Source: Planctomycetota bacterium (lineage in GTDB: Bacteria; Planctomycetota; UBA1135; GCA-002686595). From it: 52,983 nucleotides of DNA. Below the pieces are notes generated by a model. The model was not told where the DNA came from. It made no database searches and worked only from the letters and a program-made list of their open reading frames with translations. The DNA is taken from positions 1-52,983 of the forward strand of contig JAKLKU010000028.1 of the NCBI GenBank assembly GCA_023150475.1. Direction: 5' to 3'. Shown here piece by piece: positions 24,801 through 33,018 of this stretch. A program made the translations under genes and the position numbers. Numbering within the stretch: position 1 is the stretch's first letter; the number at the start of each line of letters is the position of its first letter.

Positions 24801-25090
24801 AAGAGCGCCGACTGCGCGTGCACGACGGCGCCGAGCGGATTGGAGCGGCGGAAATCGCGGTAGCAGAACTCGACTTGGAACGTGCGGCGGTCGTAGGCGA
24901 GGTCTCGGCCTCGCGCGTCGACGATCGCGCCGCGGCGGAATGGCACCACGGAGCCCGAACGCACCAGGTCCGCGGCTTCCGCCGCCCAGACGCCGTGCTC
25001 GAGCACTTGGATCTGGAAGAGCCGTGCCACGAGCACGACGAGGCCCAGCGCGACGAGCGCGATCAGCGGACCGAAGCGCCCGCGGCCCAT
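21839..25090 (-). CDS. mrdA: Penicillin-binding protein 2 with large insertion
   Basis: A 1083-residue class B PBP, much longer than the usual 600-700. The order is: cytoplasmic start MGRGRFG; one transmembrane helix (about 8-27); the 'RGAIVDARGRDLAYD' opening of the PBP dimerisation domain (about 53-67); about 430 residues rich in Arg, Glu, Ala and Trp that look helical and match nothing I know; then the transpeptidase domain. Its motifs are intact: SVFK (Ser764, Lys767), SCN (Ser821-Asn823) and KTG (972-974). It cross-links peptidoglycan during lateral growth with RodA. The ATG at 25090 overlaps mreD by 28 bases. The insertion is in frame, with codon use like the rest. Confidence 0.9.
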   Translation of the reverse strand: MGRGRFGPLIALVALGLVVLVARLFQIQVLEHGVWAAEAADLVRSGSVVPFRRGAIVDARGRDLAYDRRTFQVEFCYRDFRRSNPLGAVVHAQSALFARPVGYAEAIGELVPAARSLASLSPSALATFAKGGGLALGGGRAVAPSSDPELEQCAARAADVRFYVQSLLQFTPAERRELRKAIANEREIVSYVDFVAERRRQTRDEVLGELDAAVTGAVQDLARLAALLSAEGERRAARNDPATALAGLLGELEAWRSRVEDEVASELFARAAGFGIGRLDPRTALAAFDLEWLQRVLAWDADRLAAWAERERAEWTRSVAEWSVPAILAELQLAPADERRADAWFGELAAAFAPAEDVVAARKRALREERPVAPGDLPRALVLDELDSLVEAECADGFADARDALFGFRRPEFGAGLDPWERVAALEADLDGEARPVDAALAARAAEWRKHAVDDWSGEWLAPRVERALLAGDALLQREAARELDRLFACAAPDELGATRKLLWRAPRIALAGEQVAYVQKDRGNRPFVVEEAPPYELVETLSRYRTRFAGFSVRPREERVRGFDAAGERTPAALLLGGLGELDMLALKRQRRDRAELDELLRASSRDEQDTRRLAELFARIDRPGEKRGTSGLEGYFDPELSGHDGYRESRGLQELAERDGGRRDLDLEARDGHDLVLTLDLDLQRAAEWVLEHPVGDPDPDRRDDAWLARPVGAIVLATVDGDVLAAASVPLEDRAERPLARHHDLAVDRTLRLFDHQPPGSVFKPFVAAWALDHLGLDPTRTVLCQGVAGDGANYKGLHCASTYGHGVVDLEQALKVSCNCYFAWLGEQFDSAQAVACLQTFGFGSPTGVKPFGARPGWREDSWPQAATLEFQGLRQRLSFGNGLAVVQSTPLQVTRALCGLATGELPAMRIAAEAGGAPVPKSAAPLEISPRARQLVIRAMQLVASDPKGTAHAALSESDLGFEVAVKTGSADYKALPKGASADGPTKVRKHTWIGGWLPANDPKLVFVVFEFDTVATASHGAVWLAQELLQREELRAWLAAQTAATPEVGEDAATGSPAADTSADDAATAANLAEERR

Positions 25091-25602
25091 GGCGAACTCC
25101 GAGTGAGCGGCGTCACGCCGGGAAGGTAGGCGATCGCGGGACCGAGGAGAAGCATCACGACGCCGGTCGAGACGGCGGTCGCGGCGGCGTGCAGCAACGC
25201 TCCGTCGGCGAGTGCGACGCCTTGGACGAGCCGCGACTCGCGCACGAGCGCGCTCCACGTCTCGGCGCCGAACACGGCGAGCGCGGTCGCAAGCGCGAGC
25301 ACCGCCGGCGACGTGACGTCGAACGCGGAACGCACGACGCGCAGGAAGAGCAGCGCGCCGAGGAAGTACGCGAGAGTCGCGGTCACCGGTTCGGTCGCGA
25401 GCGCCGCGCGGGCCAGCGTCGCGGCGCACACGAGCCCGTGCGCCTTCCCGGTCGGGAGCCGCGCGGCGAGCCCGAGCACGACCATGAGACCGAACGCCGG
25501 AGCGAACACGCCGAGCGCCGCGGCGAGCCGCGCCTCGCACGCCGTCGCGACGAGGATCCAGACCGTGGAGAGGAACCACGCCACGAACCGACTGCGGCTC
25601 AT
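25063..25602 (-). CDS. mreD: Rod-shape-determining membrane protein MreD
   Basis: A 179-residue very hydrophobic protein with about five membrane helices ('FVAWFLSTVWILVATACEA', 'LMVVLGLAARLPTG', 'TATLAYFLGALLFLRVV' and others). Sequence conservation in MreD is weak; the call rests on topology, size and position between mreC and mrdA. Its ATG overlaps the mreC stop (ATGA), and its end overlaps the mrdA start by 28 bases. Confidence 0.8.
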   Translation of the reverse strand: MSRSRFVAWFLSTVWILVATACEARLAAALGVFAPAFGLMVVLGLAARLPTGKAHGLVCAATLARAALATEPVTATLAYFLGALLFLRVVRSAFDVTSPAVLALATALAVFGAETWSALVRESRLVQGVALADGALLHAAATAVSTGVVMLLLGPAIAYLPGVTPLTRSSPWAAGASVR

Positions 25603-26993
25603 CGCCGAGCCTTCCCGTCGCTCGCGACCATCGCGCCGTCGTCGGGCACGAAGACGAAGAGCTCGCCGAGCTCGGAACCGTCGGCGAACTCCTCGAGCGC
25701 GAAACTCGCCGCTTCGCCGGGTCGCGCCGGCAGCGCCGTGCGACCGACCAGGAGGCCACGAGGCACACCGCGGTCGCCGGAGCCAGTGAACACGATCGCC
25801 GCCGAGCTCTCGCCGGACTCGCCGAAGAGCGGCCGGGGCGCGAGCCAGTCGAAGCGACACGCGCCGGACGCGTCCCGTTCGCCGCGTGAGCGGATCGCGC
25901 CGAGCGCGAGCGGCCGCTCGTCGCTCGACACACGCGCGACCGCGCCGAGTTCGAACCCACGCGATCCGAGCAAGTCGACCTTCGCGCTCCACCGCGACAC
26001 GCTCTGCACCCGGCCGACGAGCCGCGTGCCGAACACGACCGCGGCGCCGAGCTGCACGCCGTCGCTCGCCCCGGCGCCGATCACCACGCCGCCGAACGCC
26101 CGCGAGGGATCGCGTGAGGAAAGCACTCGCGCCCGCACCCAGCGGCCGCTCTCGAGCTCGTCGGCGTGTGCGGACTCCGGCGCCCGCACGACGCCTTCCG
26201 GGCACACCACGGCGACGTGGAAGAGCCCGTTCTGGTAGTCGAGCGTCGGTCGCACGGCCGCGGCGCCGGTCGGGTCGCGTTCGAGGAAGCCGAGCTCGAA
26301 GCCTCTCGCCTCGTTCGCGAAACGCTCGAAGCGCGACCAAGTCTCGTCGACGGTGACGCGGCCCTCGAAGAGCTCGGGATCCTCGGGATGGTGCACCGCG
26401 AGGTACGCGCGTGCGGCGTTCGCCGACGAACCGGAGACCCCGCCGACGACCAACGCGCCGCTCCGGCCGGTCGCTTGGACCTCCGCGCGCGCTCCGACGA
26501 ACGCGCCGCGGGCCGTGACGAGTTCGATCCACACGACGCCGGGCCGATCGGGCTCGAACCGCGCGACGCGGCCGACGTACGCGTCGCCCGCGATCACGGG
26601 CATCCCGCGCTCGATGCCGGACGCGTCGCCGCTCTCCAAGTGGACTTCGAGCACGTCGCGCGACGTGGGATCGCGGCCGACGACGTCGCCGCGGACGAAG
26701 CGGCGGCCCGACGCGAGCGAGGCGCTCTGCGGCAAGGTGAAACGCCACTCGTCGGCGTGCAGCTCGCGACGCAACGCGGTTTCTTCGTCCGCGCGTGCCG
26801 CGAGCGACTGCTCGGCGGCGGCGACGCGGCCCGCGCGCACCCACTCGAACGGCGCGGCGAGCTCCGCGAGCACGCGCACCGGCGAGAGCCACGCATCGAG
26901 CGCGCGATCGACCGCCGCGCTCGGCCGCAGCGAGAACACGATCGCCGCGACGAAGATCACCAAGTAGAGGGCGCGTGCATAGGAAAGGCGCAC
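25599..26993 (-). CDS. mreC: Rod-shape-determining protein MreC
   Basis: A 464-residue bitopic membrane protein, GTG start 31 bases after mreB. A short cytoplasmic start and one helix ('LYLVIFVAAIVFSL') are followed by a coiled segment (about 55-85) and a beta-rich periplasmic part with the MreC pattern 'DVVGRDPTSRDVLEVHLESG', 'ERGMPVIAGDAYVGRV' and later 'GVQLGAAVVFGTRLVGRVQS'. At 464 residues it is longer than most MreC proteins (about 280-370); the extra part lies between the two beta domains. MreC links MreB filaments to PBP2 and RodA. Confidence 0.88.
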   Translation of the reverse strand: MRLSYARALYLVIFVAAIVFSLRPSAAVDRALDAWLSPVRVLAELAAPFEWVRAGRVAAAEQSLAARADEETALRRELHADEWRFTLPQSASLASGRRFVRGDVVGRDPTSRDVLEVHLESGDASGIERGMPVIAGDAYVGRVARFEPDRPGVVWIELVTARGAFVGARAEVQATGRSGALVVGGVSGSSANAARAYLAVHHPEDPELFEGRVTVDETWSRFERFANEARGFELGFLERDPTGAAAVRPTLDYQNGLFHVAVVCPEGVVRAPESAHADELESGRWVRARVLSSRDPSRAFGGVVIGAGASDGVQLGAAVVFGTRLVGRVQSVSRWSAKVDLLGSRGFELGAVARVSSDERPLALGAIRSRGERDASGACRFDWLAPRPLFGESGESSAAIVFTGSGDRGVPRGLLVGRTALPARPGEAASFALEEFADGSELGELFVFVPDDGAMVASDGKARR

Positions 26994-27024
26994 GGCGATC
27001 CCCTAGCCCGGCGGCTGGCGCGGC

Positions 27025-28083
27025 TCAGCCTTCGTCGTCGGTCGCGAGCACCGACGAGAAGTCGTCGAGGCGCTCGAGGAACACTCCGGTGCCGCGCGCG
27101 ACCGCGGTCAGCGGATCCTCGGCGACACGCGCCGGGATGCCGAGCAGTTCGCCCATCGCGTTCGCGAGTCCGGGCAGCAGCGCGCCGCCGCCGACCAACG
27201 TCACGCCGGTCTCGACGATGTCCGCCGAGATTTCGGGCGGCGCTTCTTCGAGGATCGAGCGCGTCGCTTCGCAGATCTGGCGCACCGGACCCGACAACGC
27301 TTCGCGGATCTCGATCGACGTCACGGTCGTGCGCCGCGGCAAGCCGTGGACCGTGTCGCGCCCCGCGACCGACATCGAGAGTTCCTGTTCGAGCGGCCAC
27401 GCCGAGCCGATCGTCAGCTTGATCCGCTCCGCGCTCTGCTCGCCGATCGCCAGATTGTGGTGCCGGCGCAGGTGGTTCATGATCGCTTCGTCGAGCTCGT
27501 CACCGGCGATGCGCAGACTGGTCGCGCACACGAGGCCGGCGAGCGCGATCACCGCGATTTCGCTCGTGCCGCCGCCGATGTCGACGATCAGCGAGCCGCG
27601 CGGTTCGGTCACCGGCAACTGCACGCCGATGCCCGCGGCCATCGGCTCGTCGATCAGGAACACGCGGCGCGCGCCGGCGCGTTCCGCCGAGTGGATCACC
27701 GCGCGGCGTTCGACCGCCGTGATGCCGACCGGCACCGAGATCACGACCTGCGGCTTCACCCACGTGCGGCCTTCGTGGACCTTGGTGATGAAGTACCGGA
27801 GCATGCGCTCGGTGACTTCGAAGTCGGCGATCACGCCGTTGCGCAGCGGCCGGATGACTTCGATTCCCGACGGCGCCTTGCCGAGCATGTCCTTCGCGGC
27901 CTTGCCGACGGCCATGCCGTCGAGCAGCACTTCGTTCGTGCCCTTCTTCACGGCGACGACGCTCGGCTCGTTCAGGATGATGCCGCGTCCGCGCACCGTG
28001 ACCAGCGTGTTGGCCGTGCCGAGGTCGATCCCCATGTCGACGGAGAATCGTCCCAGCACCCATTGCCACGGATTGGATTCCAA
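27025..28083 (-). CDS. mreB: Rod-shape actin homologue MreB
   Basis: A 352-residue actin-fold ATPase. 'DMGIDLGTANTLVTVRGRG' is the phosphate-1 loop and 'LIVDIGGGTSEIAVIALAG' the phosphate-2 loop; 'TGVTLVGGGALLPGLANAMG' is the adenosine motif. It polymerises under the inner membrane and directs the elongation complex. The start is taken at TTG 28083 because that gives the usual N-terminal length; a GTG eight codons later is an alternative. It is the first gene of the mre operon, downstream of a terminator and a TAGAAT box. Confidence 0.95.
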   Translation of the reverse strand: MESNPWQWVLGRFSVDMGIDLGTANTLVTVRGRGIILNEPSVVAVKKGTNEVLLDGMAVGKAAKDMLGKAPSGIEVIRPLRNGVIADFEVTERMLRYFITKVHEGRTWVKPQVVISVPVGITAVERRAVIHSAERAGARRVFLIDEPMAAGIGVQLPVTEPRGSLIVDIGGGTSEIAVIALAGLVCATSLRIAGDELDEAIMNHLRRHHNLAIGEQSAERIKLTIGSAWPLEQELSMSVAGRDTVHGLPRRTTVTSIEIREALSGPVRQICEATRSILEEAPPEISADIVETGVTLVGGGALLPGLANAMGELLGIPARVAEDPLTAVARGTGVFLERLDDFSSVLATDDEG

Positions 28084-28219
28084 GGCCCGTATCCTTCTCG
28101 CCGAGACTCGCTCGACGACTCACTCGATGTTCCCTCTCGCTCGCGTCCGCCGACGCGCGGCGAACCGGAACGCAGGCTCGCGTCGCGCGCGCCGCTTCGC
28201 TCCGTGGAGATCGGCGCGG

Positions 28220-28225
28220 ATTCTA
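28220..28225 (-). promoter_or_regulatory. Possible -10 element (TAGAAT) for the mre operon
   Basis: TAGAAT on the minus strand lies between the palindromic terminator (28291-28326) and mreB, about 135 bases before the start codon. I see no good -35 box at 16-18 bases. Confidence 0.35.
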
Positions 28226-28284
28226 GCGTCGGCGTCGCGAATTGCGCGTCCGTCCTGCGCGGAGCGCGAGCGAGCACGGCGCGG

Positions 28285-28326
28285 AAAAGCCGCGCGGCCG
28301 ACGTCCTCGAGGACGTCGGCCGCGCG
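28285..28326 (-). terminator. Intrinsic terminator with a 36-base perfect palindrome
   Basis: A 16-bp arm (28291-28306) is exactly complementary to 28311-28326 around a TCGA core that is itself self-complementary. On the minus strand GGCTTTTC follows, giving a T-run. It sits 24 bases after the stop of the 68-residue membrane protein and insulates that transcript from the mre operon. Confidence 0.75.
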
Positions 28327-28349
28327 TGTTCACGAGGCGAGAGCGAACT

Positions 28350-28556
28350 CTAGCCCTTGAAGAAGATGCCGCTGCCGAGCGGCCCGAGCTCGTGGTCCAT
28401 CATCAGGCACGCGACGAGGAACACCAGAGCCGCGACGATCGCGACGCCGGTGTAGACGCTCGCGTCGTTCGAGGCGCTCGGTTCGACGACCTGCGCTTCC
28501 TGGACGGGCGCCGCGGAAGCCGCGGCGCGCTTGCTCATCCGAGTGCTCTTGGCCAT
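28350..28556 (-). CDS. Small single-pass membrane protein
   Basis: A 68-residue protein: a basic, Ala-rich cytoplasmic start (MAKSTRMSKRAA), then one membrane helix ('YTGVAIVAALVFLVACLMM') and a short external tail ('DHELGPLGSGIFFKG'). It starts 31 bases after the coiled-coil membrane protein and is followed by the palindromic terminator, so the two form a bicistron. I do not recognise the family. Codon use matches its neighbours. Confidence 0.65.
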   Translation of the reverse strand: MAKSTRMSKRAAASAAPVQEAQVVEPSASNDASVYTGVAIVAALVFLVACLMMDHELGPLGSGIFFKG

Positions 28557-28587
28557 GGTTCGTAGTCCTTTCGGAGGGCGCGTCGGC

Positions 28588-29448
28588 TCAGAGCAGGTTG
28601 GTCGAGGCGCTGTCGCCTTGGCCGATCTTCTGGCCGGCGACCGGGCGGACGACCAGCGCGGAGCACATGTTGTTCAGGACCTTCTGGACGCGGACCTGAC
28701 CCTTGTACTTGTCGCCGCGGTAGATCTCGAACGTCATGCCCGACTGCACGCCCGCGTCGGAGCCGACGTTGAGCGTGACGAGGCCGTCGCCGAGTTCGTA
28801 GGTCGCGCCGAGCACCGCGCCGTCGATCTGCTTCTGGGCAGTGAAGTCGTCGATGCTGACGCCGGTGACCGTCACCAGGTTGGTGAGCTTGGTGTTGAGC
28901 GAGTCGATGTCCTTCGCGGCCGACGCGACCTGCATGCGGAGGTCTTCGATGTCGGCGTTCGCCTTGGCGAGCGCTTCTTCGGCGTCACGGCGCGCGGCTT
29001 CCGCGGCCATCTTCTCTTCGAGCGCCTGGTCGCGCGCCTTCTCGGCGTCGCGGGCGTCCGACGCGGCCTTGTCCTTCGCCGCGATCAGGTCTTGGTTGGT
29101 CGTGTTGAAGCCGCCGAGGCTCTCGCTGATCTTGTCGAGCTGGCTCTTCAGCTTGGACGCGTCGTCCTTCGCCGCGTCGAGCTCGCGCTGGTTGCGCTCG
29201 GCGAGGTCCTTGTTGTTCGCGGCGTCGGTGCGCGCGGCGTCCTTCGCGCTGGTCTCGCTGGTGAGACGCGCGGCGAGGTCGGCGATCTGCTTCTCTTGGT
29301 CCGAGAGCTTCGCGTCGCGCTCCGCCACCGCCTTCTTGTGGGTCTCGACGACGTCCTTCGACTTGCCGAGCGAGTGCACCGCGTAGCCCAGGAAAGCTGC
29401 CGCGAGGAGCGCGTTGAGAATGATGAAGAGCTTGCCGATCGTGCTCAT
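28588..29448 (-). CDS. Membrane-anchored coiled-coil protein with C-terminal beta domain
   Basis: A 286-residue protein: an N-terminal membrane helix ('KLFIILNALLAAAFLGYAVH'), then about 150 residues of heptad-rich Ala/Lys/Asp/Glu coiled coil (about 30-190). The C-terminal domain ('LVTLNVGSDAGVQSGMTFEI' and 'YKGQVRVQKVLNNMCSALVV') resembles the SH3-like module seen in FlgT-C-type domains. I associate this layout with planctomycete hypothetical proteins. Its position directly upstream of the mre operon suggests an envelope role (inference). The ATG at 29448 begins the membrane helix; the open frame continues upstream into the promoter region. Confidence 0.7.
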   Translation of the reverse strand: MSTIGKLFIILNALLAAAFLGYAVHSLGKSKDVVETHKKAVAERDAKLSDQEKQIADLAARLTSETSAKDAARTDAANNKDLAERNQRELDAAKDDASKLKSQLDKISESLGGFNTTNQDLIAAKDKAASDARDAEKARDQALEEKMAAEAARRDAEEALAKANADIEDLRMQVASAAKDIDSLNTKLTNLVTVTGVSIDDFTAQKQIDGAVLGATYELGDGLVTLNVGSDAGVQSGMTFEIYRGDKYKGQVRVQKVLNNMCSALVVRPVAGQKIGQGDSASTNLL

Positions 29449-29592
29449 ACGTCGATGAGATTGGCGGGGGGTGTCAGAAGCGGATGGGGACCCGTCCGGC
29501 GCCGGCCCGTCGCGCCCCAGGGTCCGTGATGCGTCGATCAGGACGCGGACGAAGGCGCGGGAAGAGCCGGGAGGAGTTTGGAGAGGGCGGGG

Positions 29593-29622
29593 AGTATAGG
29601 GAGGCCGTCGTTCGAGGGTCAA
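29593..29622 (-). promoter_or_regulatory. Strong sigma70-like promoter for the coiled-coil protein gene
   Basis: TTGACC and TATACT (each one mismatch from consensus) are separated by 18 bases and followed by CCCCGC. Transcription would start near 29586, leaving a leader of about 138 bases. It lies in the 402-base gap 29449-29850, between this gene and lnt. The rest of that gap holds no gene I can support; it contains GC-rich, partly repetitive sequence with near-repeats of CCGTCTACG around 29828-29857. Confidence 0.6.
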
Positions 29623-29850
29623 GGACGTCGTCCAACCCTCGCGCGACGCTCGCGGCTCTACCTCGTGCGCGCTCCCGGTAACCCGCCGGGTGAACCAGCG
29701 GCCAGGCCGGCGTCCGAAGGCGGTGCCGCGGAGCTCGGTGCAAAGGACCTTGCGGCCCATCACCTCGCCGCGGCCCACGCCGTCGCCGCGAGCGAGTGTC
29801 GCCGCGTCGCTCGTCGACGCCGCCGGCTCCGTCTACGCCGTCGATGCCGT

Positions 29851-31656
29851 CTACGTCAGCGGCGCCGGCTCGCGCGACGTCCGGCGCGCGCGGAACACGG
29901 TCCAAAGCCACGCCACGAGCGGCAGGACGAGCGCCGCGAGCTTCCACAGGCGCTCGGTGCGTACGAACGCCGTCGCAGGCGCGGCCGCGCCTTCGACGGG
30001 CACCGGCACGGTGACGGCGAGCGTGCCGCCGACCTCGCGGTCCTCGCCGTCGACCACCAACCGGGCGAGTTCGCGCCCGTCGGCGCCGAACAGCGCGCTC
30101 GCGCCCGAGTTCGTCGCCCGCACGACCGCCCGGCCGGTCTGGGCGGCGACCACACGCGAGAACGCGAGCATCTGGTCGACTTCGTGGCTCTGCTTGTACC
30201 AGGCCTCGTTGCTGACGATCAGGTGGAAGTCGAGCGGCCCGGATCGCGCGGGCTCGGTGTAGGGATCGTCGAACGCGTTGTCGAAACAGACGCTCGCACC
30301 GAAGCGGTAACGCCGGCCGTCGCGAGCCGCGAACTCGAGCACGCCGGTGCGCTCGTCGGCGAGCAAGTCGGGCACGTAGCCCGCCAACGCGCCGATCGCA
30401 TGGCGCGCGAAGGCGAAGCGTTCGAGCCCGACCAGGGTCTCCGCGCTCGGCACGAGATGGAGCTTCGACGCGACGCCGGCGCGTTCGCCGTGCGCGTCCC
30501 AGAGCACGATCGAATTCTGCCGGCGGACCCGGCCGTCGCGCGCGACGAACGTCTCGGCGCCGGCGAGGAAGCTCGCTCCGTCCGGGAGGAGTCCCGGCGG
30601 CCGCGACTTGCCGAAGAGCCCCTGCCCCACGAAGTTGTCCTCGACGTCGAGCCAACCCGCGACCCACTCGGCGTCGACTTCGAATCCCGCCCACGGATCG
30701 GTGCGCGCCCCTCGCTCGATCTCGGCGGCGAGCCCGCGATCGAGGATCGGCAGGCCGAGCATCGTCTCGCCCCAACAGACGAGGTCCGGTTCGGGCTCGG
30801 CGGCGGCGCGCGCACGCTCGAGCCCTTCACGAGTGCGCGAGAGGCCGTCGACGAAGAGCTCGCGACCACCTTTCGATTCCATCTTGCGCGCTTGCGCGAT
30901 GCCGGGCTGCACGAGCAGCAGGCGCGGGCCTGCGACGGTCGCCGGCGGCTCGACCAGCGCCGCGCACAGCACGCCGGCGAGCAACGGCACCGCCGCGCAC
31001 GCCGTGGAACGCGCGAACCGCGCGCCTCGATGCCGCCAGACGTCGGCGAGCCAACCGCCGAGCGCGGCGAGCACGAAGCCGAGCCCGACGAAACCAAAGA
31101 CACGCGCCGCGCCGAGGATCCAGTCCGCGGCATGGAAGTGCGTGCCGAGGCGCATCCACGGGAAGCCGAACGGCGGCTCGAGGCCCGCCTTCAGCGTCTC
31201 GACGCCGATCCACGCGAGCGGGGCCGCGAGCGCGAGCGGGAACTCGCGCGCGAGCCGACGAGCCAGCGCGGCGGCGAGACAGGCGTAGAGACCGTTCGCG
31301 GGCCCGATGAAGACGAGCGAGCCCGGCCACACGTGCCACGCCCAACCACAGATCCACGCCCAACCGAGCGAACTCGCGAGCCACTCGACCCAGAACGCGC
31401 CGCGGCCGGGCCGCGCGACCGAGAGGCTCCACAGCGCAAGGGCGAGCACCGCGAGCATCCACACGCCGTCGGGCACGAGCACGCCGGGCCCGGCGAGTGC
31501 CAACGTGCCCCACGCGGCGAGTTGCCAGCAGAGTCGCTTCGCCGGCGTCAGCTCGGACGCCGCCGCCGTCTCGCCGAGCGGCGCGTTGCGGGGCGCCGAC
31601 GCGTCGGCTTCGGCCGCGGATCCCAAGGTCGGGTTCAAGGAGTCGAGTCCACCCAA
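29851..31656 (-). CDS. lnt: Apolipoprotein N-acyltransferase Lnt
   Basis: A 601-residue inner-membrane enzyme that adds the third acyl chain to lipoproteins. After a polar start there are about six membrane helices (about 45-235), then a nitrilase-fold domain with the catalytic triad Glu297 ('CWGET'), Lys398 ('SKLHLVPSAE') and Cys457 ('ASVCFDNAF'), and a final anchoring helix ('LWKLAALVLPLVAWLWTVF'). The TTG start at 31656 lies 6 bases after moeA and is uncertain because no Shine-Dalgarno is visible. Slightly long for the family (about 500-550), with extra residues before the Lys motif. It fits the many lipoproteins encoded here. Confidence 0.93.
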   Translation of the reverse strand: MGGLDSLNPTLGSAAEADASAPRNAPLGETAAASELTPAKRLCWQLAAWGTLALAGPGVLVPDGVWMLAVLALALWSLSVARPGRGAFWVEWLASSLGWAWICGWAWHVWPGSLVFIGPANGLYACLAAALARRLAREFPLALAAPLAWIGVETLKAGLEPPFGFPWMRLGTHFHAADWILGAARVFGFVGLGFVLAALGGWLADVWRHRGARFARSTACAAVPLLAGVLCAALVEPPATVAGPRLLLVQPGIAQARKMESKGGRELFVDGLSRTREGLERARAAAEPEPDLVCWGETMLGLPILDRGLAAEIERGARTDPWAGFEVDAEWVAGWLDVEDNFVGQGLFGKSRPPGLLPDGASFLAGAETFVARDGRVRRQNSIVLWDAHGERAGVASKLHLVPSAETLVGLERFAFARHAIGALAGYVPDLLADERTGVLEFAARDGRRYRFGASVCFDNAFDDPYTEPARSGPLDFHLIVSNEAWYKQSHEVDQMLAFSRVVAAQTGRAVVRATNSGASALFGADGRELARLVVDGEDREVGGTLAVTVPVPVEGAAAPATAFVRTERLWKLAALVLPLVAWLWTVFRARRTSREPAPLT

Positions 31657-31662
31657 GCGAAG

Positions 31663-32892
31663 TCAGGGCAACAGGCGGTACTCGACCATTTCGCCGGGCG
31701 CGACGCGAGTCTCGATCGGCGCGACGGCGAGCGCCTCGGCGCGCGCGAGCCCGACGACGTCCGCCGAACCGTTCCAGCGCACCGGCGCGAGTTCGACGAC
31801 GCCCTGCGCGTCTTCGTCGAGCGTGCACGGCACGTACTGCTCGCGCGGATTCGGCGCGAGTTCCGCTCCGCGCCAGCGACCGCGGCGGACGCGTGCCGCG
31901 CGCTCGAGCCCAGAGTCCTGCCCCATCCGCGCCAGCGCGGGCCCGACGAAGAGCTCGAACCCGACGAAACACGACACGGGGTTGCCGGGCAACGCGAACA
32001 CCGGCTTCGCGCCGGCGAGGCCGAACCAGAGCGGCTTGCCGGGCTTCATCGCGATCTTGTGGAAGATCTCGCGCACGCCGAGCTTCGCGAGCGTCGCGTG
32101 GACGTAGTCGTACTTGCCGACCGAGACGCCGCCGGTGGTCACCAGCGCATCGCAGCGCTCGAGCGCATCGGCGAGGCGTCGTTCGAGCTCCGCGGGCTCG
32201 TCCTTCACGACGCCGAGGTTCTCGACGTGAGCGCCGGCGCGCCGCGCGAGCGCCGCGAGCTCGAGCGTGTTGCTCTCGCGGATCTCGCCGGGCCCGGGGC
32301 GCGCGCTCGGTGGCACGAGTTCGTCGCCGGTCGTCAGCAGCGCGACCCTCGGCCGCCGGAAGACCGGCACCGGATCGCAGCCGACCGAAGCGAGCACCGC
32401 GAGGTCCGCGGGCCGCAACCGTCGGCCGGCGAGCAGCACCGTGTCGCCGAGATGCAGGTCCTGACCCCGGTGGCAAACGTTTTGCCCGACTCGAACACGT
32501 TCGCGAAAGACGATCGCGTCGCCGTCGACACGCACGTCCTCCAGCATGATCACGGCGTCGGCGCCGGCCGGCAGTTCGGCGCCGGTGTAGATCGCGACGC
32601 ACGCGCGCGAAGCGAGCTCGCGCCCAAACGGCGCTCCCGCGCGGGATTCGCCCAAGATGGGCAACCTTCGCTCCGCACGAGCGTCGCCCGAGACGCTGCT
32701 CGCCTCGATGTCCGCGCTGCGCACGGCATACCCGTCCACGGCACTCTTTTCGAACGGCGGGAGATCCAGATCCGACGTCGCGGCGCGAGCGAGCACGCGG
32801 CCGTCGGACTCCGCGAGCGGCACGAGCTCCTCGTCGCGCACGCTCGACACGCAACCTAGAATTTCGGCAATGGCCTGCTTGGGGCTGCGCAT
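31663..32892 (-). CDS. moeA: Molybdopterin molybdenumtransferase MoeA
   Basis: A 409-residue enzyme that inserts molybdate into adenylated molybdopterin. Motifs in order: 'DLDLPPFEKSAVDGYAVRSA', 'GAELPAGADAVIMLED', 'GQNVCHRGQDLHLGDTVL', 'RVALLTTGDELV', 'LVTTGGVSVGKYDYV', 'KPVFALPGNPVSCFVGFELF' and a C-terminal beta domain. Length is normal. The ATG at 32892 has no Shine-Dalgarno, but a TACACT box lies 9 bases upstream, so the mRNA may be leaderless. lnt follows after 6 bases. No other molybdenum-cofactor gene is in the window. Confidence 0.95.
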   Translation of the reverse strand: MRSPKQAIAEILGCVSSVRDEELVPLAESDGRVLARAATSDLDLPPFEKSAVDGYAVRSADIEASSVSGDARAERRLPILGESRAGAPFGRELASRACVAIYTGAELPAGADAVIMLEDVRVDGDAIVFRERVRVGQNVCHRGQDLHLGDTVLLAGRRLRPADLAVLASVGCDPVPVFRRPRVALLTTGDELVPPSARPGPGEIRESNTLELAALARRAGAHVENLGVVKDEPAELERRLADALERCDALVTTGGVSVGKYDYVHATLAKLGVREIFHKIAMKPGKPLWFGLAGAKPVFALPGNPVSCFVGFELFVGPALARMGQDSGLERAARVRRGRWRGAELAPNPREQYVPCTLDEDAQGVVELAPVRWNGSADVVGLARAEALAVAPIETRVAPGEMVEYRLLP

Positions 32893-32901
32893 GCGGGCGG
32901 C

Positions 32902-32907
32902 AGTGTA
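32902..32907 (-). promoter_or_regulatory. Possible -10 element (TACACT) close to the moeA start
   Basis: TACACT followed by GCCGCCCGC ends 9 bases before the ATG, so transcription would begin within about 3 bases of the start codon. No clear -35 box. Confidence 0.3.
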
Positions 32908-33018
32908 GCGAGCTTCGTACCCCCATCCGTTTCCCGGCCAGACGGTTCTCCGCTCGACGGTTCCCCATCCGACTCCCTTCGCGCGACGCGCGAACTCCTG
33001 TCGCGGTCGCGACTTTCC

